Positions 8,073 to 17,146 are shown, counted from the first letter of the stretch. The stretch: 64,000 nucleotides of DNA from an uncultured Christensenella sp. (GCA_905193155.1 CAJJNQ010000009.1:5418-69417), one strand, 5' to 3'. Numbers and translations are program-made. Notes: a model not told the origin generated them from the letters alone.

Positions 8073-9669
8073 CGTCCGCGCCCTCCTTTCTCAGCAATGG
8101 GAATATTGCGGTGAAGGTCGTCTCCCCGCCGGGCACGCTCTGCGCACTCAGCGTGCCGCCGTGTTCGCGCACAATCTTCATACAAATGGATAATCCCAGC
8201 CCTGCGCTGCCCATCTCGCGGGAGCGCTCCTTATCCGTGCGGTAAAACGGCTCAAAGATGTGTTCGATTTCCTCCGCCGTCATGCCGGGGCCGAAGTTGC
8301 TCACCCGCAGCACCGCCTGCTTGCCCTGTTGGGCGCATTCCACGGTGATGGGCTGCTCCGCCGCACCGTATTTGATCGCGTTGTCGATCAGGTTGATGCA
8401 GAGCTGGCGGATGCGCTCTTCCTTGCCCTGAATGACCGGCCGGCCGCTGCACCACATTCGGATGGTATCGTCATAACGCCGCGCCTTGAGCGCCATCGCG
8501 TCCGCTACCTGCTCTGCGATGCTGCCCAGATTCACCGGTTCAAACACGTCGTCCCGGTCGATGTTGGACATTTCCAGCAGCTGCGTGACCATTCGGTGCA
8601 GGCGGGTGCTCTCATGCTGAATGTGCTCCAGTCCGCTGCGGAACAGTTCTTCATCCTGCGCGCCGTTCTCCTCCATCAGCTGCGCATAGCCCTTGATGGT
8701 GGTCAACGGCGTTTTCAGCTCGTGGGTCACGTTGTTATAGAATGCCTGGCGGCTGTCCAGCAGCTGCAAAATGCGCGCCCTGTCCTCCTGAATTCTGGAA
8801 AACTGCTGCCCTACCGTGCGCAGCATCAAATCGTAGTTTTCGTCCAGTTCACTGATCTCGTCCCGGCGGCGGCGCTTTTTCCGCCTGCTCTGCGGCAAAG
8901 TCGGGATGCGCCCATTGCGGATCTGGTCCGCTGCATAGGACGACCGGCGGCTGAGTCTGCGCACCGGCGCCAGAATGTGATTCAAATACATCAGCACCGC
9001 AACACATGTCACAGCAAACAGCCCCATCGCCGCAAATAGCAGCATCTGCGCCATTTCGACATATTGGCGGTATTGCTCAGAATAATCCAACACATAAGTG
9101 ATCAGGCCGATATTTTCACCGCTGACGGCGACCGGCATGGCGAACAGCACCAAGCAGCTGCGTCCCTCGCCATAATGCAGCCCGTAGGCCGCCGCTCCGT
9201 TTTTCGCCTGCTCAAAGGCTTTTTCCTCCTCCGGGCGCAGGGGCTTCTGTTCGCTCGCTGCCGCGCTTCCGCCGGTGAAGATGACATTGCTGTGTTCTCC
9301 GCCGCGCCCCAGCAGCTTTTCCCCCGAAAGCGAATAGAGCGAAAGGTTCGTTCCACCGGTAGAATACAATTCGTCGGCAATTTCCTGCGCGCACTGGCGG
9401 AAGCTCTCCTCATCCGCGTCGCGTTCAGACAGCAGCAGATATTGTCGAACATAGACCTGCGTGTTGGTCTGCAAGGTCAGCAAATCCCGCGTGATGCGCG
9501 ATTCCATGTTGCGTCCCACCTGATTGATACACAGAGCATAGAGCGCCGCAGCGCTCAGCAGTGCAAGCGCGGCAAGCCCCAGCGCCAGGCGCAGCCGTAT
9601 GCCGCCGAGCAGGCGCAGCTTCCGTCCCTTTTTTCCGTTCTTCTGCTTATTGTTCTTCGCCCGGCTCAT
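8056..9669 (-). CDS. Sensor histidine kinase
   Basis: Membrane-bound kinase of 537 residues. A first helix lies near residues 22-45, a periplasm-facing sensor of about 130 residues follows, then a second helix (MLLFAAMGLFAVTCVAVLMYL) and a HAMP linker. The dimerisation domain carries the phospho-acceptor His in NNVTHELKTPLTT. The ATPase domain shows the N box NLIDNAIKYG, G1 box in FGPGMTAEE and G2 box GSAGLGLSI. I choose ATG 9669, which overlaps the regulator gene by 23 bp; a TTG six codons upstream is the alternative. Cognate regulator is the gene upstream. Confidence 0.92.
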   Translation of the reverse strand: MSRAKNNKQKNGKKGRKLRLLGGIRLRLALGLAALALLSAAALYALCINQVGRNMESRITRDLLTLQTNTQVYVRQYLLLSERDADEESFRQCAQEIADELYSTGGTNLSLYSLSGEKLLGRGGEHSNVIFTGGSAAASEQKPLRPEEEKAFEQAKNGAAAYGLHYGEGRSCLVLFAMPVAVSGENIGLITYVLDYSEQYRQYVEMAQMLLFAAMGLFAVTCVAVLMYLNHILAPVRRLSRRSSYAADQIRNGRIPTLPQSRRKKRRRRDEISELDENYDLMLRTVGQQFSRIQEDRARILQLLDSRQAFYNNVTHELKTPLTTIKGYAQLMEENGAQDEELFRSGLEHIQHESTRLHRMVTQLLEMSNIDRDDVFEPVNLGSIAEQVADAMALKARRYDDTIRMWCSGRPVIQGKEERIRQLCINLIDNAIKYGAAEQPITVECAQQGKQAVLRVSNFGPGMTAEEIEHIFEPFYRTDKERSREMGSAGLGLSICMKIVREHGGTLSAQSVPGGETTFTAIFPLLRKEGADDEAEA

Positions 9670-10348
9670 ATTTGTACCCCACGCCAAAGACCGTCACCAG
9701 CTCGCTGCCGATCCCCAGTTTCTTGCGCAGCCGCTGCACATGGATGTCCACCGTGCGATTGTCTCCGTAAAAATCATACCCCCAGATACGCGCCAGCAAC
9801 TGTTCACGTGAGAACACTTGCCGCGGATGCTTCACAAAAAAGAGAAGCAGCTCGAACTCCTTGGGCGTCAGGCTGACGCGCATGCCGTCCATCGTGACCG
9901 ACCATTCCTTTTCGGAGATCAGCATCTTTCCGCTGCGAACGACCTCCTGCTGCTCGGCCTTGGGCGCGCTCTTGTCAAACCGGCGCAAAATCGCCTTGAC
10001 TCGGCCAATGACTTCGCGCAGGTCGAAGGGCTTGGTGATGTAATCATCCGCGCCGGTCTCCAGCCCCAGCAGCTTATCGTCCACGCTGCTGCGCGCCGTC
10101 AGCATCACGATGGGGATGTTGTATTTTTCCGTCAACAATCGGCAAACGTCTACACCGCTCAGATCCGGCAGCATCCAATCGAGCAGCACGAGATCCGGTC
10201 TCTGATCCTGCGCCAATTTAAGTCCTTCCGCCCCTGTGTGAGCGCACTGCACAGTGAAGCCCTCTTTCCGGAATCCGTAGGCCAATATATCCGCTATCGG
10301 CTTTTCATCTTCAACGATCAGCAGCCTTTTTTCATTCATCTCCGACAC
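9647..10348 (-). CDS. OmpR/PhoB-family response regulator
   Basis: 233 residues. Receiver domain 7-120 with acidic pair Glu13/Asp14, phospho-acceptor Asp57 in LVLLDWMLPD, a conserved Thr in MLTARS and Lys in TKPFD. A winged-helix DNA-binding domain follows (about 135-230) with the family end pattern DNRTVDIHVQRLRKKLG. It is the first gene of the three-gene operon with the kinase and the lipoprotein. Target genes are unknown. Confidence 0.95.
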   Translation of the reverse strand: MSEMNEKRLLIVEDEKPIADILAYGFRKEGFTVQCAHTGAEGLKLAQDQRPDLVLLDWMLPDLSGVDVCRLLTEKYNIPIVMLTARSSVDDKLLGLETGADDYITKPFDLREVIGRVKAILRRFDKSAPKAEQQEVVRSGKMLISEKEWSVTMDGMRVSLTPKEFELLLFFVKHPRQVFSREQLLARIWGYDFYGDNRTVDIHVQRLRKKLGIGSELVTVFGVGYKYEPGEEQ

Positions 10349-10429
10349 CTCTTCCGTCTGCGATGGAATTCTCTGTCCCCATTATACAACAAACATGTTT
10401 CCAAAGTGTATCCGGCGCAATATCCACGC

Positions 10430-10460
10430 AAAAGCTCCTCCGGAAGTTTTCCGGAGGAGC
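10430..10460 (-). terminator. Terminator of the putative glycosidase gene
   Basis: GCTCCTCCGGAA (10434-10445) pairs with TTCCGGAGGAGC (10449-10460), a 12-bp perfect stem; on the minus strand it is followed by TTTT. Confidence 0.8.
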
Positions 10461-10473
10461 CGAAAATGCAGTT

Positions 10474-12228
10474 TTAGTCGATCACTTCAAAGAACATCAT
10501 GCGGCCGGGGAACATCTGCACCTCGAAGGCATATTCCGTCGGCTCGGGGATGACGGTGGTGGCGTCACCCTTCTTGCCGGGCTTGGGCATGGTGAGCTTT
10601 TCGTCGTAGACGCGGCCGGTTTCGATATCGCGCAGGCCCTTGCACTCGCCGCGAACGATGACCTGAATGCTGTCGGGCATCGGGCGATGGGACTGAATGC
10701 CGTAGACGTTGTTATCGTAGGCAAAGAAGTTCACCTGCGGATGCGCCGCAACGAACACGCGCTGACCCATGCTCAAGTGCTTGTTGAACGCGCGGACGAC
10801 ACTCTTAGGCAGCTTGTAAAGATCGGCAAAGTTTTCCGGCACATTGAGGATGAACAAGCGGCCCTTGCCGTAGTTGTCTTCCGTCATCATGGGGAAGTTG
10901 TCCTCACCCGCAAGGATCGTGATATCGCTGTGAGTAGCGTTGGTCTTGTAGTCCAGCACCTCAAACAGAATGGGATCGTCGGAGCGCTCCACTTCCATTT
11001 GCAGGTAGTTCATGTTGGACACCATAAATTCGTTGCTCAGCACATGGCGATGCGTCAGGCGGACGGAGGTCATGTCCTTGATGCCCTTGTCGTAAGTTTC
11101 GTGCACAAAACCGACAGTCACAACGGCGTTGCCTCCCTGGCGGACGTACTTTTCAAGCTTTTCCATCGCGTCGGGTTCGCAAGCGGAGGACTGCGTCAGC
11201 AGCACGGTCGGGGCTTTATCATTGAAATAGGGCGAAGGCTCCACCGCCAGGCCGCACTGGCCGAGGTAGTTGTAGAGCTGATCCTCGCCGTCCGCGTCAA
11301 ACGGCTCCCAGGCCGCCACGCCCACGGGGTTGCCGCACTTGCCGACGATCTCGTCGATGCGGTAGAACTGCTGACCCAGCGGAGGCAGTGCGGGAGAATC
11401 CACCAGCACGGCAAAGTTAAACAGCATCAGTTCCTTCGCCTTGGCCAGCATCGTGGCGTTGGCCTGATCCAGCCAGCGGCTGAGGTTGTCGGACGAGCCG
11501 CCCTGATCGATCCAGCCGCCGCCGTTGCGGCCGGGCGCAGTGTTTTCCAGCAGACGGATGATGGAATAAGACTCGTAGAGCTGCAAGTGCTGGGGCGAAT
11601 AGCAGGCGTTGCGGGTTTCGGTCCCGGTATAGATCATGTCGAAGATATCCTTCTGCTTGCCGGGGTTATAGCCCGTTTCCTGATAGCTTTCGTACCAGTT
11701 GGGGTACTTGATGATGAAGTTCATCTTGGGATTGACCTTGCGCGCCAGGTCAACGATCTCGTGGGAGAACTCCTCCATCATGTGCAGGCGGTAATCCTTC
11801 CAGGATTGCTTGCCCTTGGCCTCGATGCACATCTCGCACCGGCAGGCGGTGAAGAAGAAATCGTCCAGTATGATCTCATCAAACACGCTGGCCAGCTCGC
11901 GCACGATGCGCAGGTATTCCTCGCGGTGGCGGGGATCGGTATAGCAGAAGGTATCGTAGTAAGAGGGCTTGCGCACGCCGTCCACCAGCTGAGTCGAGGT
12001 GATGCCGCCGGAGGTTTCGATGCCGTTCTTCTCGAACAGCGCCTTGACCGCCTTCAGCTTTTCGACGGGAATATCCACCGTGCCGCGGTGATTTTCAATA
12101 TACACCTTGTCCAGATGGATGTACTTCTTGAAGTAATCAATGCCGCGCTGGATCTCCGCCTCATCGACCTTTTCCAGATAGTAGGCGTAGACATAGGCCG
12201 CAACTTTGAAGTTCTTGAACGGTTCCAT
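10474..12228 (-). CDS. Putative glycoside hydrolase-like protein (TIM barrel plus GATase-like domain)
   Basis: 584 residues, no signal peptide. The first 330 residues read as a TIM-barrel: successive strands include KVYIENHRG, DEIILDDFFFT and KMNFIIKYPN, the aspartates of IILDDFF sitting where glycosidase acids are expected. A Cys-rich CRCEMC follows directly, possibly a metal site. Residues around 350-500 (APTVLLTQSSACEPDAMEKL) resemble the class I amidotransferase-like trimerisation domain of GH42-type enzymes. Start at ATG 12228, which has an AAAGGGG site; 27 upstream in-frame residues are rejected. The true substrate is unknown. Single gene with its own terminator. Confidence 0.6.
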   Translation of the reverse strand: MEPFKNFKVAAYVYAYYLEKVDEAEIQRGIDYFKKYIHLDKVYIENHRGTVDIPVEKLKAVKALFEKNGIETSGGITSTQLVDGVRKPSYYDTFCYTDPRHREEYLRIVRELASVFDEIILDDFFFTACRCEMCIEAKGKQSWKDYRLHMMEEFSHEIVDLARKVNPKMNFIIKYPNWYESYQETGYNPGKQKDIFDMIYTGTETRNACYSPQHLQLYESYSIIRLLENTAPGRNGGGWIDQGGSSDNLSRWLDQANATMLAKAKELMLFNFAVLVDSPALPPLGQQFYRIDEIVGKCGNPVGVAAWEPFDADGEDQLYNYLGQCGLAVEPSPYFNDKAPTVLLTQSSACEPDAMEKLEKYVRQGGNAVVTVGFVHETYDKGIKDMTSVRLTHRHVLSNEFMVSNMNYLQMEVERSDDPILFEVLDYKTNATHSDITILAGEDNFPMMTEDNYGKGRLFILNVPENFADLYKLPKSVVRAFNKHLSMGQRVFVAAHPQVNFFAYDNNVYGIQSHRPMPDSIQVIVRGECKGLRDIETGRVYDEKLTMPKPGKKGDATTVIPEPTEYAFEVQMFPGRMMFFEVID

Positions 12229-12346
12229 GGTGAAAACTACCCCTTTGCTATTTATTTTCCAGAACCAAATGTAGGATAGCATGAACCTATAACGATTGTC
12301 AAACCTCAAAGTAACAAAAATTTAATCCAATTTTTGTGAAACCCGC

Positions 12347-12377
12347 TTGCCTTAGAGCGTGCTCCAGGGTTTATGAT
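12347..12377 (+). promoter_or_regulatory. MerR-type promoter/operator (19-bp spacer)
   Basis: TTGCCT (12347-12352) and TATGAT (12372-12377) are separated by 19 bp rather than 17, the hallmark of promoters twisted open by MerR-family activators. The spacer holds the imperfect dyad CTTAGAGC/GCTCCAGG (12351-12358 and 12361-12368). The MerR gene starts 40 bp downstream, so autoregulation is likely. Confidence 0.75.
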
Positions 12378-12416
12378 AAGAATGGTACTCTTTGTAACCA
12401 AAGGGAGGACATGAGG

Positions 12417-12800
12417 ATGAAGACCTATACGATCCGTCAGGCGGCCGCGCACATCGGCGTGAGCGTGGATACGCTGCGCTTTTATGACAAGCAGGGACTG
12501 CTGCCCTTCGTGGGACGCGGTGACAACGGCTACCGCGTTTTCACCGAAGACGACTTTGCCTGGTTGGATCTGATCGCCTGCCTCAAGGCCACCGGCATGG
12601 AGATCCGTGAGATCCGCGAATTCGTCCGCTGGAACATGGAGGGAGACGAAACCATCCCCTGTCGGTTGGAACTGCTGCGCTCTCGCCGCAAGGAAACCCT
12701 CAGGCAAATGGCGCAGCTGCAAAAATGCCTGGATAAGCTCGACCACAAGATCGCCTTTTATGAACAGAAGGTGGAGCGTCTGGCCAAGCCCGGCGCCTGA
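12417..12800 (+). CDS. MerR-family transcriptional regulator
   Basis: 127 residues. The N-terminal winged helix-turn-helix reads YTIRQAAAHIGVSVDTLRFYDKQGL, the standard MerR core, then the second wing region NGYRVFTEDDFAWL and a long dimerisation coiled coil at the C terminus. No cysteine cluster for metal sensing is present, so a small-molecule or redox effector of the AdhR/NmlR type is possible. ATG 12417 lies 8 bp after GGGAGG; an ATG at 12411 is too close. The gene is followed 65 bp later by the DUF362 ferredoxin-like gene, a plausible target. Confidence 0.92.
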   Translation: MKTYTIRQAAAHIGVSVDTLRFYDKQGLLPFVGRGDNGYRVFTEDDFAWLDLIACLKATGMEIREIREFVRWNMEGDETIPCRLELLRSRRKETLRQMAQLQKCLDKLDHKIAFYEQKVERLAKPGA

Positions 12801-12865
12801 TCTCCCTTTCGCACAAAGGGTGCGCTTTTTATTCCACACGAATATGGAAAGGGGACTTGTTTCGC

Positions 12866-13963
12866 ATGGCATCCAAAGTACTCTTCTCGCCCATGGCCTA
12901 CACGCGCTATGAAGCGTCCCAGACCCTGCCCGAAAAGTTCAGCCGCATGCTGGAAAAGAGCGGTCTGGGCGACAAGGTGAATGGCAAGACCGTCGCCATC
13001 AAGATGCACGTCGGCTCCGGCATCACCTATTCCACGATTCCCCCGGTCTTTGTCCGCAAGCTGGTGGATTTCGTCCACGCGCACGGCGGCGATTGCTTCA
13101 TCACCGACCACTATGTCTACAAGCGCCATCCTGAACAGCGCGGCTACACCGAGAGCAATCTGGGATGTCCTGTGCTGGACGACTGCGGCCATCTGGGCAA
13201 GTATTTCTACACGAAAGAAGTGGATTTCAAGACCTTCAGACATGTGGATGTCGCTGGACTCATCCACGACGCGGATTTCATGATCGACTTCTCCCATGTC
13301 AAGGGCCACGGCGCGTGCGGCTTCGGCGGCGCGTGCAAGAACATCGCCATGGGTTGCGTCACCGACCGCACCCGCCACGAGATCCACGCGCTGGAAGGCG
13401 GCCTGGTCTGGAACAAGGATAAGTGCGTCCACTGCGGCAAGTGCATCCCTGCCTGCAACCACTTTGCCAACAGCTTCACCGAGCCCGGCAAGAACGGCGA
13501 ATACAAGGTCAACTACCATCACTGCACCATGTGCCAGCACTGTCTGAAGGTCTGTCCCGTGGGCGCCATCACGCTGGACAGCCACGATTACGCCGATTTC
13601 CAGACCGGCATGGCGGTCTGCACCAAGGCGGTTGTGGATACCTTCGCGCCCGGCAATGTGTTCTACATCAACATGCTCATCGCCATCACTGCGCTGTGCG
13701 ACTGCTGGGGCATGACCACGCCCGCGCTCGTGCCGGACATCGGCATCATGGCCTCGGACGACATCGTCGCCATCGAGCGCGCCAGCTTGGATGCAATCAA
13801 GATGGAAGATCTGATCCCCGCCGGCGTGCCTGCCGGCATGGAGCTTTCCGGCCACGGCCATCTCTTTGAACAGCTCCACGGCAAGAACCCTTTCATCCAG
13901 CTGCAAAAGCTCGAGGAATACGGCCTGGGCACGCAGGATTACGAAACCGTGCTGGTCAAATAA
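12866..13963 (+). CDS. DUF362 protein with 4Fe-4S ferredoxin domain
   Basis: 365 residues. The N-terminal part (about 1-180) is a DUF362 domain (KMHVGSGITYSTIPPVFVRKL). Residues around 190-235 carry two Cys motifs, CVHCGKCIPAC and CTMCQHCLKVCP, able to hold two [4Fe-4S] clusters. The C-terminal part returns to DUF362-type sequence (DIGIMASDDIVAIERASLD). Such proteins are widespread in anaerobes and have no settled function; electron transfer to an unknown partner is likely. I use ATG 12866; a TTG three codons upstream is possible. Located directly after a MerR gene with its own operator. Confidence 0.85.
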   Translation: MASKVLFSPMAYTRYEASQTLPEKFSRMLEKSGLGDKVNGKTVAIKMHVGSGITYSTIPPVFVRKLVDFVHAHGGDCFITDHYVYKRHPEQRGYTESNLGCPVLDDCGHLGKYFYTKEVDFKTFRHVDVAGLIHDADFMIDFSHVKGHGACGFGGACKNIAMGCVTDRTRHEIHALEGGLVWNKDKCVHCGKCIPACNHFANSFTEPGKNGEYKVNYHHCTMCQHCLKVCPVGAITLDSHDYADFQTGMAVCTKAVVDTFAPGNVFYINMLIAITALCDCWGMTTPALVPDIGIMASDDIVAIERASLDAIKMEDLIPAGVPAGMELSGHGHLFEQLHGKNPFIQLQKLEEYGLGTQDYETVLVK

Positions 13964-13985
13964 TCGACAAATTTTCCAAAAAATC

Positions 13986-14026
13986 AGCAATAGCCGCAGT
14001 TTCTTTCCCTGCGGCTATTGCTTTTT
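13986..14026 (+). terminator. Terminator of the DUF362 gene
   Basis: AGCAATAGCCGCAG (13986-13999) pairs with CTGCGGCTATTGCT (14009-14022), 14 bp perfect, followed by TTTT. Confidence 0.88.
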
Positions 14027-14029
14027 ATT

Positions 14030-14251
14030 TCGCCATCGCGCCTTCTATATATTTCTGCGGTATTCTGCAAGAGAAGCTCAATGGGTTTCCGTAATTGCTC
14101 CTGTTCCGTTGAAAGGAGACGTTTTTGATCTGGTCTGCTTCATATTGAAAAACACCTTCCGCAGACACGATTTGTCTTCAGGATGCGACGGACTTACAGT
14201 TGATTCGAAAACAGCAGCGGACATCCGACCGGCAAGAGCCGCGCCGCTCTT
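14030..14251. other. Intergenic region, nothing recognised
   Basis: About 220 bp between the DUF362 terminator and the methyltransferase stop. It holds an AAAGGAG-like site near 14114 without a usable reading frame after it, and a short AAGAGC/GCTCTT hairpin near 14232. No RNA family was recognised. Confidence 0.4.
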
Positions 14252-14896
14252 TTATCGCACAGCGCGCAGCAGTGTGGTATTTCCCTGCCGCCAAAGCTTT
14301 TCAACGCAGGCAAAACCGGCATGTTTCAGAAGCTCGATCTCCGCATCCACTGCCAAAGGCGTGTCAAAGTGGACAAACACATCCTCCGGTATGCCCTGCT
14401 CCTTGCGCAAGCGGGCACACTCGTCCATCAGGACACGCTCCTCTTCTTCGCTCTCCACCATGTAATCGCCATTCAGGAACACACCGCCTGGGCGAAGCGC
14501 TTCACAGATACTGCGGTACAAGCCGAGCTTTTTCTCCCGCGAAAAGTGGTGCAACGATTCAAAGGACACTGCGCAGTCAAAGCACTCGCTCCCAAAGTCG
14601 GTTTTGAAATAATCGCCGCAGATCAGACGCAGGTTGGCTTCCGGGTGCTTTTTCTTCAGCTCGTCCAGCATGGCCTGTGTCAAGTCGACGCCGGTGACGC
14701 GCAAATCCCGTCTTTTCGCCAGCATCGCGTCCAACTCCAGCCCCGTGCCGCAGCCGAGATCGAGCACATCCTCCGCGCCGTCCGGCAGGTTTTGTGCCAA
14801 AAGTGCGTATCCTTCCGCACATCCCGCGACGTTTCGAAGCATATGCTCATCATACCCTTCCACACGCCGGGTGAAAAAAGCGCTCATCTCTTCCAT
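14252..14896 (-). CDS. Class I SAM-dependent methyltransferase
   Basis: 214 residues with the Rossmann-type order of motifs: motif I DVLDLGCGTGLELDAM, the acidic end of strand 2 in VTGVDLTQAML, motif II-like YFKTDFGSECFDCAVSFESLHH and motif III LRPGGVFLNGDYM. The absence of a substrate-specific domain means the acceptor (small molecule, lipid or protein) cannot be named. It lies 24 bp after the alpha/beta hydrolase gene on the same strand, so the two may form an operon. Confidence 0.85.
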   Translation of the reverse strand: MEEMSAFFTRRVEGYDEHMLRNVAGCAEGYALLAQNLPDGAEDVLDLGCGTGLELDAMLAKRRDLRVTGVDLTQAMLDELKKKHPEANLRLICGDYFKTDFGSECFDCAVSFESLHHFSREKKLGLYRSICEALRPGGVFLNGDYMVESEEEERVLMDECARLRKEQGIPEDVFVHFDTPLAVDAEIELLKHAGFACVEKLWRQGNTTLLRAVR

Positions 14897-14920
14897 AGAA
14901 AAGCCCTCGCTTTTGAGTCA

Positions 14921-15988
14921 TTACTTTTTGCTCTTCCCGAAGACATTCTGCATAAACGCATCCGCCAGCGGCAGCCACAGTTCAAAGTTCGGATAGAGAT
15001 TCTTTCCCACAACGAGTCGGTTGCCCGCCTGGCCGTGCGGCACACCCGCAAAGGTATGGATTTCGACCTCCACGCCATGTTCTATCTGCAACGGCAGAAG
15101 CTGATACAGGTTTTGCAGCGCAAAGTCCTCGCGCCCGACGGCATAGAAGGTCGGCGGATAGGCCACCTTTTCGTAGTCAAACGGCGTACCCGCGTGACGC
15201 GGGCCATAGATGCAGAGAAAAGCATCGGGCGCGCCATAGACCTCGTCCAACGCATCGGGCGTATAGTCCGGATACCAGTCGGTCATCCTCTGCGCTCCGG
15301 AGTAATAGTGGATGCAGTTTTCGCCCGTAATAGCGCCGTTGGAGAAGCCAACATACGCGATCTGATCCGGACGGATGCGATACTTTTCGGCATTTGCGCG
15401 GACATAGCGCACCGCGCGGGAAGCGTCCGCACCGCTGTCCTTTTCGCACCAGGGATTCTGATTGCAGCGGTTATACAGCAGGAAGCACTGATAGCCCATG
15501 CGGTTAAAGTCGCGCGCGGACTGGAAGGTATCAGCCAGCGTGCACCAGCCGTGGTCGCCGCCGCCGCAGAGAATCACCGCGCCCTTGGGCTTTTCGTATT
15601 CCGGCAGCAGCATTTCATGCAGATAAGGCCGGAAATCCGGATCATGGTTGAAGAGATATTCATTGTTGTCCGGATAGTCGGTCAGGGTCGGTACCTTTCC
15701 CTCTGGCCAGAGGTCAATCGGCTTGGGCGCGTTGGGCAGGGGCTTCATGGCTGAGGCCAGACGCTGATATTCCTCAACCCACTCCGGATGCTCCGCAACA
15801 TCTCCGCGATAGAGAATGGTATACATCTGGTTTTCCAGCGCGACCAAATCCTCCATGTCATAGCAAACGGGGTTTTCAAAAATCGGCACGGTTTCCAGCT
15901 CGATCTTCCCGAAGATTTTTTTGAAAGGCTTTCTGGCTTCAAGCATCTTGGCATAGCGCGCGCGGTTGATTTCAAATTCGTCCGTCAT
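14921..15988 (-). CDS. Alpha/beta hydrolase (esterase/peptidase-like)
   Basis: 355 residues. The oxyanion segment is AVILCGGGDHGW; the nucleophile elbow is VGFSNGA with Ser as nucleophile; the acidic member is probably Asp in AVGREDFAL and the catalytic His lies in GVPHGQAG near the C terminus. About 120 N-terminal residues precede the hydrolase core and may form a lid. Cytosolic, since no signal peptide is visible. The family includes acetyl esterases for deacetylating plant oligosaccharides; given nearby glycosidases this is plausible but unproved. Confidence 0.82.
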   Translation of the reverse strand: MTDEFEINRARYAKMLEARKPFKKIFGKIELETVPIFENPVCYDMEDLVALENQMYTILYRGDVAEHPEWVEEYQRLASAMKPLPNAPKPIDLWPEGKVPTLTDYPDNNEYLFNHDPDFRPYLHEMLLPEYEKPKGAVILCGGGDHGWCTLADTFQSARDFNRMGYQCFLLYNRCNQNPWCEKDSGADASRAVRYVRANAEKYRIRPDQIAYVGFSNGAITGENCIHYYSGAQRMTDWYPDYTPDALDEVYGAPDAFLCIYGPRHAGTPFDYEKVAYPPTFYAVGREDFALQNLYQLLPLQIEHGVEVEIHTFAGVPHGQAGNRLVVGKNLYPNFELWLPLADAFMQNVFGKSKK

Positions 15989-16035
15989 AACATTTCCTCC
16001 TTATACTTTGATTATATGTAAAATCAAATCGTAAT

Positions 16036-16075
16036 AAAAAAGGACGGTATCAAATTCATGATACCATCCTTTTTT
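16036..16075 (-). terminator. Terminator after rplL (could act both ways)
   Basis: A-run (16036-16041) plus GGACGGTATCA pairs with TGATACCATCC plus T-run up to 16075, a 17-bp stem with one mismatch and a 6-nt loop. Confidence 0.85.
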
Positions 16076-16105
16076 CAAGCTTCGTAAGCTCTTTGAAAGC
16101 CGAAA

Positions 16106-16483
16106 TTACTTGATTTCGACAGTCGCGCCAACCTCGGCGAACTTGGCCTTGATCTTCTCGGCCTCGTCCTTGGAGACGCCTTCCTTCAGGGTCTTGGGAG
16201 CGCCATCGACGATCTCCTTCGCTTCCTTCAGGCCCAGGCCGGAAACGACCTCACGGACAACCTTGATGACCTTGATCTTCTCAGCGCCGGCTTCCTTCAG
16301 CACGACGTCGAACTCGGTCTTCTCCTCAGCAGCGGGAGCAGCAGCGCCAGCGGCGGGAGCAGCAGCAACAGCAACGGGAGCAGCAGCGGAAACGCCGAAC
16401 TTCTCCTCAAGGGCCTTCACGAGCTCGTTCAGCTCGAGAACGGTCATGGACTCAATCGCGGAAATCATTTCTTCACGGGTCAT
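16106..16483 (-). CDS. rplL: 50S ribosomal protein L7/L12
   Basis: 125 residues: N-terminal dimerisation helices (MTREEMISAIESM), an Ala-rich hinge at about 38-58, and the globular domain with EKTEFDVVLKEAG and IKVIKVVREVVSGLGLKEAK that contacts translation factors. ATG 16483 is preceded by GGAGG; a further in-frame ATG at 16498 contains that ribosome site and is rejected. Follows rplJ by 48 bp and shares its L10-leader control. Confidence 0.97.
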   Translation of the reverse strand: MTREEMISAIESMTVLELNELVKALEEKFGVSAAAPVAVAAAPAAGAAAPAAEEKTEFDVVLKEAGAEKIKVIKVVREVVSGLGLKEAKEIVDGAPKTLKEGVSKDEAEKIKAKFAEVGATVEIK

Positions 16484-16531
16484 GGTAATGTCCTCCATTC
16501 AAAATTTCGAAATTTTAGATTGCTGTGAAAA

Positions 16532-17089
16532 TTACGCGGCGGTCTCGTTCTTGGAGTCCGCAACAGCGTTGAGCGCGTACAGCAGCTTGCGCACGGTGCC
16601 GCCCAGCACGGAGACCAGGCCGGTGATGGGCGCGTTCATGCTGCCCAGCATCTTGGCGATAAGAACCTCTCTGGAGGGCAGATCCGCCAGAGCCTTGACG
16701 CCGTTGGCGTCGATGTACTGCTTGTCGACGATACCGCACTTGACGGTCATCTTCTTCTTATCGGCGATGAATTCCTTGAGGATCTTAGCGGGAGCCGCAG
16801 GATCCTGGATGCCGAAAGCGACAGCAGTGGGGCCGTTGAGGTCTGCATCCAGACCGGTGATGCCCAGCTCGTCCGCAGCGCGCTTGATGTAGGTGTTCTT
16901 CAGAACCTTGTACACAACGCCGCTCTCGCGGAACTTCTTACGCAGGGCAGTGTCTTCCTCCACGGTCAGGCCGCGGTAGTCAACGATGACAGCGGACTGG
17001 CAGGAATCCAGGAGATTCTTGATCTCCTCGATAATCGGGGCCTTCGCGCTGTAATCCTTCACCTCGTGATTGTGCTTCGACTTAGACAT
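16532..17089 (-). CDS. rplJ: 50S ribosomal protein L10
   Basis: 185 residues. Globular rRNA-binding domain with the family pattern AVIVDYRGLTVEEDTALRKK and the C-terminal helix where L12 dimers dock. L10 with L12 also represses its own mRNA by binding the leader. Start is ATG 17089 after GAGGTGG; ten upstream in-frame residues are not used. First gene of the rplJ-rplL operon. Confidence 0.96.
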   Translation of the reverse strand: MSKSKHNHEVKDYSAKAPIIEEIKNLLDSCQSAVIVDYRGLTVEEDTALRKKFRESGVVYKVLKNTYIKRAADELGITGLDADLNGPTAVAFGIQDPAAPAKILKEFIADKKKMTVKCGIVDKQYIDANGVKALADLPSREVLIAKMLGSMNAPITGLVSVLGGTVRKLLYALNAVADSKNETAA

Positions 17090-17146
17090 TGTATCCACCT
17101 CACTTTCCCTTTCCGGCAAGCGAGACGCTCACCGGTCGGTCATAAG

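Noticed and set aside
10363..12279. 638-codon plus-strand frame opposite the putative glycosidase
   Set aside because: Mirror frame caused by biased third positions; it covers the minus-strand gene and its terminator.
14229..14253. AAGAGC/GCTCTT hairpin as terminator of the methyltransferase gene
   Set aside because: Only six base pairs, and the T-run is on the wrong strand for the minus-strand gene.
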